Assembly (NCBI GenBank): GCA_964510525.1
Contig: CAZECE010000020.1
Location: forward strand, 1-16,501
Direction of reading: 5' to 3'
Length of the DNA stretch: 16,501 bases
Source of the DNA: CAZECE01 sp964510525
GTDB taxonomy: Bacteria > Pseudomonadota > Gammaproteobacteria > Pseudomonadales > JANQJO01
The position numbers and the translations under genes were made by a program. The notes below the pieces were generated by a model. The model saw only the letters and a program-made list of their open reading frames with translations. It was not told the DNA's origin and made no database searches. Below are positions 6,616 through 13,641 of this stretch, one piece after another. The stretch's first letter is position 1, and each line of letters opens with the position of its first letter.

Positions 6616-8343
6616 ATGATTGAAATGAAAGGGCTGGTGCCGCTCAATTTGGTTAAGCACGAAATGGATGCCAGTATTCAGGTTGCCGAGTCACATTTAA
6701 AGCAGGTCATGGAAGAGCCGGATGACTTAAGCCAATTAAAGGATTTTGCTGGTTTAATGCGCCAGGTATTGGGTGTGGCTAAGATGATCGACCTCAATGG
6801 CGTGGTGATGTTAATCGAAAACGTCTTGGTGTTGGTGCGTCAAGTAGAGGATAAAAACAGTCGTTTTGCAGATCAAGACGCGGCTTTAGGTGGGTTGGGC
6901 CATGCATTGCTTGTATTGACTCATTACCTTGATTACGTTCATCGCAGTCAGCGTGTACTGTCGGTATTGTTACTAACGCCGATTAATGAAGTGCGTCGAT
7001 TAACTGGAAATGCCTTAATTAACGAGTGGGCTTTTGTTGGGCACGGTATTCAATATCAACCTCTAACTAATTTTAAAGGGAAAAATGCTCAAAACCAGTT
7101 GGAATTTCATGAAATTCCCGCCAAATGTGCTCGCTTACGACAAATGTATCAAGTTGGTTTATTGTCAGTTTTAAAAGATGAAGGCCAAAAAAATAATTTA
7201 CAAATGATGGTACGCTCTGTGGAGCGCTGGTCCAGTTATTGTGGTCGGTTGCCGGTCAGTCAGGTGTGGTGGATTGCGCAAGGTGTCTTGGAGGCGTTTG
7301 CTGCTGGCGATGTGGCTTTGGATAATGGTCGTAAAGTGTTGCTTAGAAAATTTGATAGCATCATGAAACGCATTCTTGAGGATCCGCAAACCGAGCTGGA
7401 GCGTTCAATTGAACCGGAGTTGCTGCAAGAATGCCTGCACATCATTGCTTTATCGCACGATGTGTCACCCTTAATAGAAGATATTAAGTCGGCTTTCAGT
7501 ATCAAACCAGCGACTCAAAGTTTTCTAGACACGCATTTAAGGTTAGAGCGGGAGCGTATGAATGGGCCCGGTGGATCCATTATTGCTCAAGTGGCTATGG
7601 GTTTGAAAGAAGAAATTCTTAAGGTTAAAGACACGATAGAAATGGGGGCTCGAGGCATGGTCATCGAGCAAGGCAGCTTGCAGGAAGTTCAAGATGTCAT
7701 GACACGTATCTCCTCAACGTTAGTCATGCTGAGTTTGCCCGAAGCCAATAAGCAGCTTGAAGTGGTTCAAAATACTGTGTCTCAGTGGCAAGACTCATCT
7801 TCAAAAGCGGATGATGAATCTTTTGATTTGGTTGCTGATGCTATTTTGAGCGTTGAAAGTGAGCTGGCAAAGCTGGCTCGAGAATTTGAAAAAGAGGTGG
7901 TGCCCAGTTATGCCGAGCCATCTCAAGAAGATCAGGTGTTACCAGCAAACTTATTAGAAGAGTCTCGCCTGCTTGTGGTCGGAGAGTCCCGTATTGGGTT
8001 GTCGATGAGTAAAAAAGCGATTGCCTCTTATGTGGAATCCGATTACCGAATAGAACACATAGAGAATGTTCCTGTAACGTTAAAGACTGTTTCCGGCGCT
8101 TTGGGATTTTTAGAATTGAATCGTGCAGCTGTTATTGTGAAAGATTGCCTGCACTTTGTGGAACAGCGCATGCTGGATTCTACCCAAGGTGGAATACCTC
8201 ATGATACCTTTGAAACCATGGCGGATGCCATGAGCAGTGTTGATTATTACCTTGAAAGCATGGAAGATCGACGCCCGATTGGTGATGGCTTGCTGGACTT
8301 GGCCGAACAGAGTATTGCCGAGTTAGGTCTGACAAAAAAATAG
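6616..8343 (+). CDS. fimL: FimL-like scaffold protein, homologous to the N-terminal part of ChpA
   Basis: In Pseudomonas, FimL is a cytoplasmic scaffold linked to the Pil-Chp chemosensory system. It supports cAMP production and type IV pilus assembly and twitching. The 575-residue length is close to FimL (about 550) and far shorter than ChpA; there is no CheA kinase or receiver domain. The N-terminal block (8-75, starting VPLNLVKHEMDASIQ) and the REL-like region around CARLRQMYQVGLL (171-183) resemble ChpA. I see three Hpt-like helical segments, ending MIDL (57-60), MLSL (371-374) and FLEL (498-501). The phospho-acceptor His position is Arg49, Thr363 and Lys490 respectively, so none can carry a phosphoryl group. 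This is the known FimL condition. The start ATG 6616 has only a weak AGG upstream. The neighbouring nhaB also favours the assignment. The Crp-like gene 1.2 kb downstream is suggestive, since FimL acts through cAMP. Confidence 0.85.
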   Translation: MIEMKGLVPLNLVKHEMDASIQVAESHLKQVMEEPDDLSQLKDFAGLMRQVLGVAKMIDLNGVVMLIENVLVLVRQVEDKNSRFADQDAALGGLGHALLVLTHYLDYVHRSQRVLSVLLLTPINEVRRLTGNALINEWAFVGHGIQYQPLTNFKGKNAQNQLEFHEIPAKCARLRQMYQVGLLSVLKDEGQKNNLQMMVRSVERWSSYCGRLPVSQVWWIAQGVLEAFAAGDVALDNGRKVLLRKFDSIMKRILEDPQTELERSIEPELLQECLHIIALSHDVSPLIEDIKSAFSIKPATQSFLDTHLRLERERMNGPGGSIIAQVAMGLKEEILKVKDTIEMGARGMVIEQGSLQEVQDVMTRISSTLVMLSLPEANKQLEVVQNTVSQWQDSSSKADDESFDLVADAILSVESELAKLAREFEKEVVPSYAEPSQEDQVLPANLLEESRLLVVGESRIGLSMSKKAIASYVESDYRIEHIENVPVTLKTVSGALGFLELNRAAVIVKDCLHFVEQRMLDSTQGGIPHDTFETMADAMSSVDYYLESMEDRRPIGDGLLDLAEQSIAELGLTKK

Positions 8344-8370
8344 CCTTAGCTGTGGTTCCTGCGAATAAAT

Positions 8371-8385
8371 AGCGCTAGAAGCGCT
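8371..8385 (+). other. Short hairpin between fimL and sohB
   Basis: AGCGCT (8371-8376) and AGCGCT (8380-8385) can pair with a 3-nt loop, 28 nt after the fimL stop. No U-run follows, so it is not a classical terminator; it may slow transcription or stabilise RNA ends between fimL and sohB. Confidence 0.3.
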
Positions 8386-8436
8386 GCCTCTATCTAGGGT
8401 AGACTCCAAAGTTTTAACGGTTTGGGGTTTGTTATT

Positions 8437-9519
8437 TTGGAAGCTTTGATTGAATACGCTGTTTTCTTGGCGAAAACAGTAACCTTGGTTCTCGCATTAG
8501 TGTTTATTCTCACCGCCGTTGGCGCGGTAGCCCAGCGGAGTCGTTCTGACAAGCGCGGCCATATTTGCGTGGATAAACTCAATGATCAACTCAGCGATTA
8601 TGAGGTGTTGTTGCGCGAGTCTGTTCAAGATAAACGTGAATTTAAACATTGGTCCAAAGAAAAAAAGAAAACGGAAAAAAAAGCTGAGAAACAATCGGAT
8701 AAAAAATCACATAAAAAATCGGCGAAAAAGGATTCAGAGGCGCAAAACGGCTCTGATCTAGGTGGTCCAGATTCGGGGGCCAAAAAAAATGTGTTTGTCC
8801 TCGATTTTGAGGGGGATGTTCGAGCGAGCTCTGCGGAGGCGTTAGCCGAAGAAATCACCGCTATTCTCACCATAGCAGATCCTGAGCGTGATGAGGTGCT
8901 TGTTAAAATAGAAAGCCCTGGTGGTGTAGTTCATGGGTACGGTTTGGCAGCTTCGCAATTAGATCGTATTAAACGTAAAGGTGTTAAATTAGTGGTGGCT
9001 ATCGACAAGGTGGCGGCCAGTGGCGGTTATCTTATGGCCGTTATAGCCGATAAAATTTTAGCATCGCCATTTGCCGTTGTCGGGTCTATTGGGGTGGTCG
9101 CTCAATTACCAAATTTCCATCGTTTATTAAAAAAGCACGATGTTGATGTTGAGCTCCATACTGCGGGTGAGTTTAAGCGTACACTCACTGTATTTGGTCA
9201 AAATACGGATAAAGGGCGTGAAAAATTTCGCGAGGAGTTGGAGGACGTTCACGGTCTTTTTAAAGACTTTATCGCCGATCACCGCCCACAAGTGGACCTG
9301 GCGGAAGTCGCGACAGGGGAGCATTGGTTTGGTGCTCGTGCACTAGAACATCGATTGGTCGATGAGCTGATTACCAGCGATGAGTACTTAGTTGAAACGG
9401 CGAAGTCTGCGAATGTATTTATGGTTAGCTATGAATCCAAAGAAACCTTGGTGGATAAAATTGGCCATCAATTTCGATTATTGGCTCGCAGGACTGTCAA
9501 AGCAGGTTATGAAATTTAA
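8437..9519 (+). CDS. sohB: SohB-type inner-membrane serine protease (peptidase family S49)
   Basis: SohB is a membrane-anchored protease of the SppA family that degrades peptides or proteins at the periplasmic face. I chose TTG 8437, so the protein begins MEALIEYAVFLAKTV, which matches the N-terminus of E. coli SohB; GGGG lies 9 nt upstream. An in-frame TTG at 8422 would add five residues. Residues 2-30 are a membrane anchor, and a very lysine-rich segment (about 70-100) follows. The protease domain shows VFVLDFEGDVRAS (119-131), ESPGGVVHGYGLAASQL (159-175), catalytic Ser195 in KVAASGGY, VGSIGVVAQLPNF, and the predicted general-base Lys247 in AGEFKRTLT. The 360-residue length is typical. It follows fimL by 93 nt on the same strand and converges with the Crp-like gene 23 nt away, with no clear terminator between. 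Confidence 0.93.
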   Translation: MEALIEYAVFLAKTVTLVLALVFILTAVGAVAQRSRSDKRGHICVDKLNDQLSDYEVLLRESVQDKREFKHWSKEKKKTEKKAEKQSDKKSHKKSAKKDSEAQNGSDLGGPDSGAKKNVFVLDFEGDVRASSAEALAEEITAILTIADPERDEVLVKIESPGGVVHGYGLAASQLDRIKRKGVKLVVAIDKVAASGGYLMAVIADKILASPFAVVGSIGVVAQLPNFHRLLKKHDVDVELHTAGEFKRTLTVFGQNTDKGREKFREELEDVHGLFKDFIADHRPQVDLAEVATGEHWFGARALEHRLVDELITSDEYLVETAKSANVFMVSYESKETLVDKIGHQFRLLARRTVKAGYEI

Positions 9520-9542
9520 CCCGCGAGGATGGCTGATCACTA

Positions 9543-10214
9543 TTAATAATGCTCAGGAAGAGGTTTTAATAAGGTGATGTGTTTTTTTTCGGTGGTTATA
9601 TAGCCGCCAACGCTCAGTTCTTTCAAAATTCTCGCGACCATTTCTCGAGATGAGCCAATGCGTAATGCAATGCCTTGCTGGGTGATTTTATCATTGCTGG
9701 GATGTTCAAACGTACAATGTTCCAATAAAAAAGCCCGTACCCGACCATAGACGTCCTTTAAGCCTAAAGATTTAACTTGTTCAGTCAGGTTTCTGACCAT
9801 GGAGGTTAAATTGATGAGTAATGCTTGATTCAGTTCGGGGTGTTTAGTCAGGAGATCGAAAAAACTGTCTCGCTTAATGCTGATAATGCTTGAGGGTTTG
9901 GTGGTGATAATCGAGGCTGTGTGTGGCGCGCCATCGAGAAGCCCTAATTCGCCAAAATAATCTCCAGGTTTAAGGGTTTTTAAAACCAGCTCTTTGCCGT
10001 CTTCGTCGGACAAATACACCTTAACCTCGCCAGAGATTAAGCATTGCAAACCCGTTGATGTAGCGCCTTCTCGAATCAATACTTGGTGTTTTGGGTAGGC
10101 TTTGGTTTGAGTCGCTTGCAACAAAAGTTCGAGGGTATCGATTGAAAGGTTTTCGAAGAGTTTGATTTGGCTAAGCAGGTGTTGTGATGCTTTTATAGGT
10201 GCCGACTGATTCAT
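9543..10214 (-). CDS. Crp/Fnr-family transcriptional regulator with altered nucleotide pocket
   Basis: This 223-residue protein has an N-terminal cyclic-nucleotide-type beta-barrel (about 18-125), a long dimer helix (about 125-150) and a C-terminal winged helix-turn-helix (about 175-215). The recognition helix GSSREMVARILKEL (187-200) keeps the Arg190-Glu191 and Arg195 pattern of Crp, so it probably reads a TGTGA-like half-site. In the barrel, GELGLLDGAPHTAS (88-101) keeps Glu89, but the Arg-Ser pair that grips the cAMP phosphate in Crp is His98-Thr99 and the loop is one residue shorter. cAMP binding is therefore doubtful. There is no N-terminal cysteine cluster, so it is not an Fnr-type oxygen sensor. 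ATG 10214 has a strong GAGAGGA 5 nt upstream. It lies 105 nt downstream of the DUF445-like pair on the same strand, but has its own upstream repeats. Confidence 0.85.
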   Translation of the reverse strand: MNQSAPIKASQHLLSQIKLFENLSIDTLELLLQATQTKAYPKHQVLIREGATSTGLQCLISGEVKVYLSDEDGKELVLKTLKPGDYFGELGLLDGAPHTASIITTKPSSIISIKRDSFFDLLTKHPELNQALLINLTSMVRNLTEQVKSLGLKDVYGRVRAFLLEHCTFEHPSNDKITQQGIALRIGSSREMVARILKELSVGGYITTEKKHITLLKPLPEHY

Positions 10215-10233
10215 CGCAGTCCTCTCTTTATTA

Positions 10234-10250
10234 GGTATAAGGTATAAGGT
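10234..10250. repeat. 7-bp tandem repeat in the Crp-like gene leader
   Basis: GGTATAA occurs at 10234-10240 and 10241-10247, followed by GGT. On the minus strand it reads as two overlapping TTATAC-like blocks 20-35 nt before the Crp-like ATG, so it may supply the -10 element in two registers. Confidence 0.5.
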
Positions 10251-10267
10251 CCTGTTATTAAAGGTGT

Positions 10268-10291
10268 GTCGTATTATTGGTCGTATTATTA
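10268..10291. repeat. 12-bp tandem repeat upstream of the Crp-like gene
   Basis: GTCGTATTATTG (10268-10279) is followed directly by GTCGTATTATTA (10280-10291), with 11 of 12 bases equal. The pair sits about 55-75 bp upstream of the Crp-like start codon, where an operator would lie. It does not resemble a Crp or Fnr palindrome. Confidence 0.6.
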
Positions 10292-10319
10292 ATAAATAGT
10301 CTATTCAATGTTGTCCTTT

Positions 10320-11369
10320 TTAAACAAAGAGCAAGAATACTATAAAACAAAATAATAAACTGAGCAGTAATGCCACTTTTAAGCTCATTGAAAAGAACGG
10401 GCGCCAAATCGTTTGTAATAAAACGGTTCTTTTTTCTGGCGTGAGTGCGTTCAGTTGCGTTTGAATGGCGAGTTGAATTTGGCTGGTTATTTCTTCATTA
10501 AAACTGTGGCCAATACCGGTCGTCGAAAGGTAACGGTGGGTTTGTGCTTGCGTAAAGAGCGCGCTGGATGGGGTGCTGTAATTCTCTATCGCTTGTTGTG
10601 CAGCGGTTAGGCTGTGCTCTTGAATGAGTGCGTTTACGGAGAGTAATTTTTCGGTCACGCAAACGCTGAATGCTTCTATCCATACCGTTAAAAGTGAAGG
10701 GCGATTCAGGATGATGGCTTCTCGTTTTTTGTTGAAGATGAGTCGCTTGTAGCCATTATGAATGGGTAGGCTGCTTAGAAATACCAAGGCAATGCACGCC
10801 AACCAAAAAGGGGGGTGTAATATTATGGCAGCCATACTGAGCAAACTGCCGAGTATTAGGCTTTTGTTGAGGGCCTGAGCTCTATAAGAACGGCTGTGGC
10901 TTAAATAGTGTTCTGGTATGGTGTCAGTGTGATTATTGGAATCGATTAATCCTGTCCAACCGGATCTGTTTTTATTGTTCAGTTTGATTCTGATCTGATC
11001 TAGGGTGTCATCAATGAAGTAGGGCAGTTGCTTTTCAAGTTTTGTATAAACCTTGCGCTTACAAAAAAGCGGCAGTTGCGTCCAGATGTTCCCATATACG
11101 TTGCCAAGAAGTTCGTCAATTAACGATTCGAGGTGCATCGACAGTGTGTTGGTCATGACTTGTCCGGTACGATTGGACACCAAGATTTCAATAATGGGAG
11201 TGGGTGTTAAGTATGCCTCTAAGTCGACTTTAGGTGTGGTGTTACATTTTGCCACCCACTTGGGGGCTTGACGAAAGCTAATCCAAATAATGACGGGGCA
11301 GATAATTAAGAACAGCATTAGGTTGAGGACGTCGGGCAACCAGTTGGGAGGTATCATGCTGTGTGTCAT
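10320..11369 (-). CDS. Membrane protein, apparent degenerate relative of DUF445
   Basis: I do not recognise a named family from motifs, but the 349-residue protein has the plan of its DUF445 neighbour: an N-terminal membrane segment (about 13-31), a helical region (70-130), two central membrane segments (about 170-201), a second helical region, and a C-terminal membrane segment (328-349). An ungapped alignment of residues 95-125 with 122-152 of the neighbour gives about 11 identities in 31, including W96, L99-P100, Y108, K113-Q114 and P116. The LTPE (309-312) and LTPD (369-372) motifs begin equivalent C-terminal ends. Both GxxTNWxAxxxxFxP signatures of DUF445 are missing. The ATG at 11369 starts 1 nt after the neighbour's stop, so the two are translationally coupled. 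It is likely a partner subunit; its biochemical role is unknown. Confidence 0.75.
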   Translation of the reverse strand: MTHSMIPPNWLPDVLNLMLFLIICPVIIWISFRQAPKWVAKCNTTPKVDLEAYLTPTPIIEILVSNRTGQVMTNTLSMHLESLIDELLGNVYGNIWTQLPLFCKRKVYTKLEKQLPYFIDDTLDQIRIKLNNKNRSGWTGLIDSNNHTDTIPEHYLSHSRSYRAQALNKSLILGSLLSMAAIILHPPFWLACIALVFLSSLPIHNGYKRLIFNKKREAIILNRPSLLTVWIEAFSVCVTEKLLSVNALIQEHSLTAAQQAIENYSTPSSALFTQAQTHRYLSTTGIGHSFNEEITSQIQLAIQTQLNALTPEKRTVLLQTIWRPFFSMSLKVALLLSLLFCFIVFLLFV

Positions 11370-11370
11370 C

Positions 11371-12618
11371 TTAATTCAGTAGGCTGCCTCCAAAAATAAA
11401 CAGCCATTGACTGACGCCGGCTGCTAAGCCAAGTAACGCACCCACTAGGATCAAAATCCATTCGTCTTCTTGGAAAGCGGGGCGTAATAAATCTTGAAAC
11501 TCATCGGGCGTCAGTGCTTCCATTCGACGGCGGAATAATCGTTCAACCACTTCACCGCGTTCATGATTGAAGTCAGGATCGTGGACGGTTTCCGTGGTTA
11601 ATCGATACGCCTTTTCTTCGATGCTGCGTTTTAGATCCACATAGCCGCTGGGTCCGACGGTGATTTGAGCTAAGGCTTTTACTGCGCCGCCTTCAATTAA
11701 AGGTTTGAGGTGTTTTTTAATCAGGCTGCGGGTTCGAAAGGCATGCTCTCCGGTCATCATTTCTTTGACGATCAATTCGACGGTCATCATTTCTTGGGTC
11801 ACGATGCGTGAAAAGACTTCAGCCACCTGGACTTGGCGTTTTAAAAATAGGCCTTGAATTTTAAAGCCAAAAAAATTGACTGGTTTTAATGGACGAAAGA
11901 TGAAGTTCAGCGCGATCCAGTTTGTCAGATAACCGACCGCAAAACCAAAAGCGGGCAACACCCAATACTCGGGAAAATAAATCCAAACCAGCATCTGAAT
12001 AATGCCAAAAGGAAAGCCAAAATAAAGCCCTGAGGCGATGACGAACTTTAATTCTTTCTTGCCGCATTCTTGAAAGACTCGCGTCATCAGGTCTCGTTCT
12101 TGAGTGGCTTGTTTTACAATCATGCTTTTGGGGTCAACCAGCTCTTCGATGTGTCTTGAAAAGTCTTCGACAAGGTTTTCAATAATTTTAGGAATTTGTT
12201 TGTGGGCTCGGTGGTAGAATTTTTGCTTAATCAACGTCGGCAAGTTTTCCCATAAAACTGCATTACGTTCGATCATGATCTCATCGGTGTACTCCTCGAT
12301 GTGTTCAACCACTTCTTCAGCAACATGCTGGCCAATTTTTTCAGGTTCCATTTCCCGAAAAAATTCTTCGAGCGTCCCAAGCTTCGACAAAATACGATCA
12401 ACAACAATGGAAGACATTTTTTCTACTTTTGAAGGGACAATGCCTTGCCAGCCTAGGTAAGGCGGGTGGCCAATAAACTCAGTCGGCCAAAAGGTTAGCT
12501 TGATTGCCAGCCAATTTGTTACCCAGCCAATTAAGGTTGCAATGACGGGTATACTGAGATACTTGAGAGCAGCGGGGCCAGTTAAGGCTAATATGAGGGG
12601 CTCAATTGTGAACGTCAT
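11371..12618 (-). CDS. DUF445 family inner-membrane protein
   Basis: This 415-residue protein belongs to the DUF445 group of membrane proteins with no agreed biochemical function. It has two copies of the family signature: GWVTNWLAIKLTFWP (31-45) and GYLTNWIALNFIFRP (229-243). Each is followed by a similar block (GIVPSKVEKMSSIVVDRIL at 59 and GLFLKRQVQVAEVFSRIV at 256), so the protein is an internal duplication with a period of about 198 residues. Membrane segments are predicted near 10-45, 192-243 and 386-412; the long helical stretches between are charged and contain conserved-looking Glu/His residues. ATG 12618 is the first start in frame. TATACT on the minus strand about 35 nt upstream is a possible -10. 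It is the first gene of a minus-strand unit with the DUF445-like relative and perhaps the Crp-like regulator. Confidence 0.88.
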   Translation of the reverse strand: MTFTIEPLILALTGPAALKYLSIPVIATLIGWVTNWLAIKLTFWPTEFIGHPPYLGWQGIVPSKVEKMSSIVVDRILSKLGTLEEFFREMEPEKIGQHVAEEVVEHIEEYTDEIMIERNAVLWENLPTLIKQKFYHRAHKQIPKIIENLVEDFSRHIEELVDPKSMIVKQATQERDLMTRVFQECGKKELKFVIASGLYFGFPFGIIQMLVWIYFPEYWVLPAFGFAVGYLTNWIALNFIFRPLKPVNFFGFKIQGLFLKRQVQVAEVFSRIVTQEMMTVELIVKEMMTGEHAFRTRSLIKKHLKPLIEGGAVKALAQITVGPSGYVDLKRSIEEKAYRLTTETVHDPDFNHERGEVVERLFRRRMEALTPDEFQDLLRPAFQEDEWILILVGALLGLAAGVSQWLFIFGGSLLN

Positions 12619-12663
12619 GTTAGCGTAAACGTCACGATAGAAAAGTATAAGGTTAGACAGGTA

Positions 12664-12693
12664 TATGAATTCATAGAACGCCAGATTATAATC
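12664..12693. promoter_or_regulatory. Two palindromes in the divergent DUF445 / UbiJ-like promoter region
   Basis: TATGAATTCATA (12664-12675) is a perfect 12-bp palindrome and GATTATAATC (12684-12693) a perfect 10-bp one. The second contains TATAAT on both strands, so it could act as a -10 element in either direction for the divergent genes. Neither direction has a good -35 box. Binding of a regulator at the first palindrome would affect both genes. Confidence 0.35.
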
Positions 12694-12762
12694 ACCTTTT
12701 GGTCTTGATGGTATGACTAATTTTATTTAAGGCCTTGTTTATTTGAAGGTTGTGTCTATACG

Positions 12763-13611
12763 ATGAACTTCCCCTCACCCTTTGATCCAAATACCTCCGC
12801 ATTAGAAGCCTTTGTACTTGGCGTGATTGAAGCCAGTATCAACCGTGTTTTGGCTCTCGATCCTTTGTGTGTCACAGAGCTGGCTGAGTTAGCTGGCAAA
12901 GTGGTGCGTGTTAAAACGCAAGAGCCTGCATTGTCATTTTATGTGTTGTTTTCTGAAAAAGGCATACAAGTTGCCCCGTTCTATGATGGTGCTGTGGACG
13001 CACGGATTAAAGCGCCAGCGGCGAAGTTGTTGGCTACTTTGTTTAATCAGGATGTTTCCATTGATGCGGCTTCTTTGGATGTTTTAATGACAGGTGATCA
13101 AGCGCTGGTCACGTCTTTTTTAACTATCGTGAAGCGATATGATTTGTGGGCGGTGAGTAAAAATATTATCGCTGAGTGGTTCCCCGATGTAGTGCATTGG
13201 CCCGATTTAATTGACAAACTTCGCGATGTTCGTCCTGACTGGGTTGAGTCGGTCAGAGAGCTGCCCAACCAATTGCAACAAAGTTACCTTGAGTTGCAAG
13301 AGTCACTCAAAGTACAGCAAGAGATGCTGGCAGAGCTGCGCCAGATTAATCAACACCTGCTTCAAACACCCCGGCATTCACCTTCCTTTCTGATCACATC
13401 TCTGTGTGGCATGATCAGTGTATTGATGTTTGTGATTGGTTGGTTGTTGGCACAACAAAGTGGATTGGGTTCAGCGTCTATTGAAGTCAACTCGGCGTTG
13501 AGCCAGTTGGTCGAAGGTATCCGGCAGCCTAAGTTTTTAGTGCCTGCTTTATTGGGTGGTTTTGGTTTTCTGATGCTCTGGTGGCACTACCGATCGAGTC
13601 ATGCTCGGTAG
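12763..13611 (+). CDS. UbiJ-like SCP2-domain protein with coiled coil and two C-terminal membrane segments
   Basis: Residues 10-125 match the SCP2 lipid-binding domain of UbiJ, including LAGKVVRVKTQ (43-53), SFYVLFSEKGIQV (58-70) and the end LDVLMTGDQALVTSFLTIV (105-123). UbiJ is an accessory protein of ubiquinone synthesis that binds lipid intermediates. A coiled coil follows (about 165-200, rich in Gln, Leu and Glu), as in UbiJ. This protein then adds two membrane segments (about 207-231 and 257-275), which UbiJ lacks. It is not flanked by ubiE and ubiB, so it is probably a paralogue that tethers a lipid-binding domain to the inner membrane rather than ubiJ itself. ATG 12763 has GAAGG 13 nt upstream, a wide spacing. 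It is divergent from the DUF445 gene. Confidence 0.75.
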   Translation: MNFPSPFDPNTSALEAFVLGVIEASINRVLALDPLCVTELAELAGKVVRVKTQEPALSFYVLFSEKGIQVAPFYDGAVDARIKAPAAKLLATLFNQDVSIDAASLDVLMTGDQALVTSFLTIVKRYDLWAVSKNIIAEWFPDVVHWPDLIDKLRDVRPDWVESVRELPNQLQQSYLELQESLKVQQEMLAELRQINQHLLQTPRHSPSFLITSLCGMISVLMFVIGWLLAQQSGLGSASIEVNSALSQLVEGIRQPKFLVPALLGGFGFLMLWWHYRSSHAR

Positions 13612-13613
13612 TG
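13585..13613. terminator. Stem-loop overlapping the UbiJ-like stop codon
   Basis: CACTACCGA (13585-13593) and TCGGTAGTG (13605-13613) form a perfect 9-bp GC-containing stem with an 11-nt loop. The right arm includes the TAG stop (13609-13611). It sits at the junction of two convergent genes 30 nt apart and could end transcription or block read-through from both sides. No U-run follows directly on either strand, so an intrinsic terminator is not assured. Confidence 0.4.
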
Positions 13614-13641
13614 CGCTTTACCAGTTCTTAATCAAGTTTTA

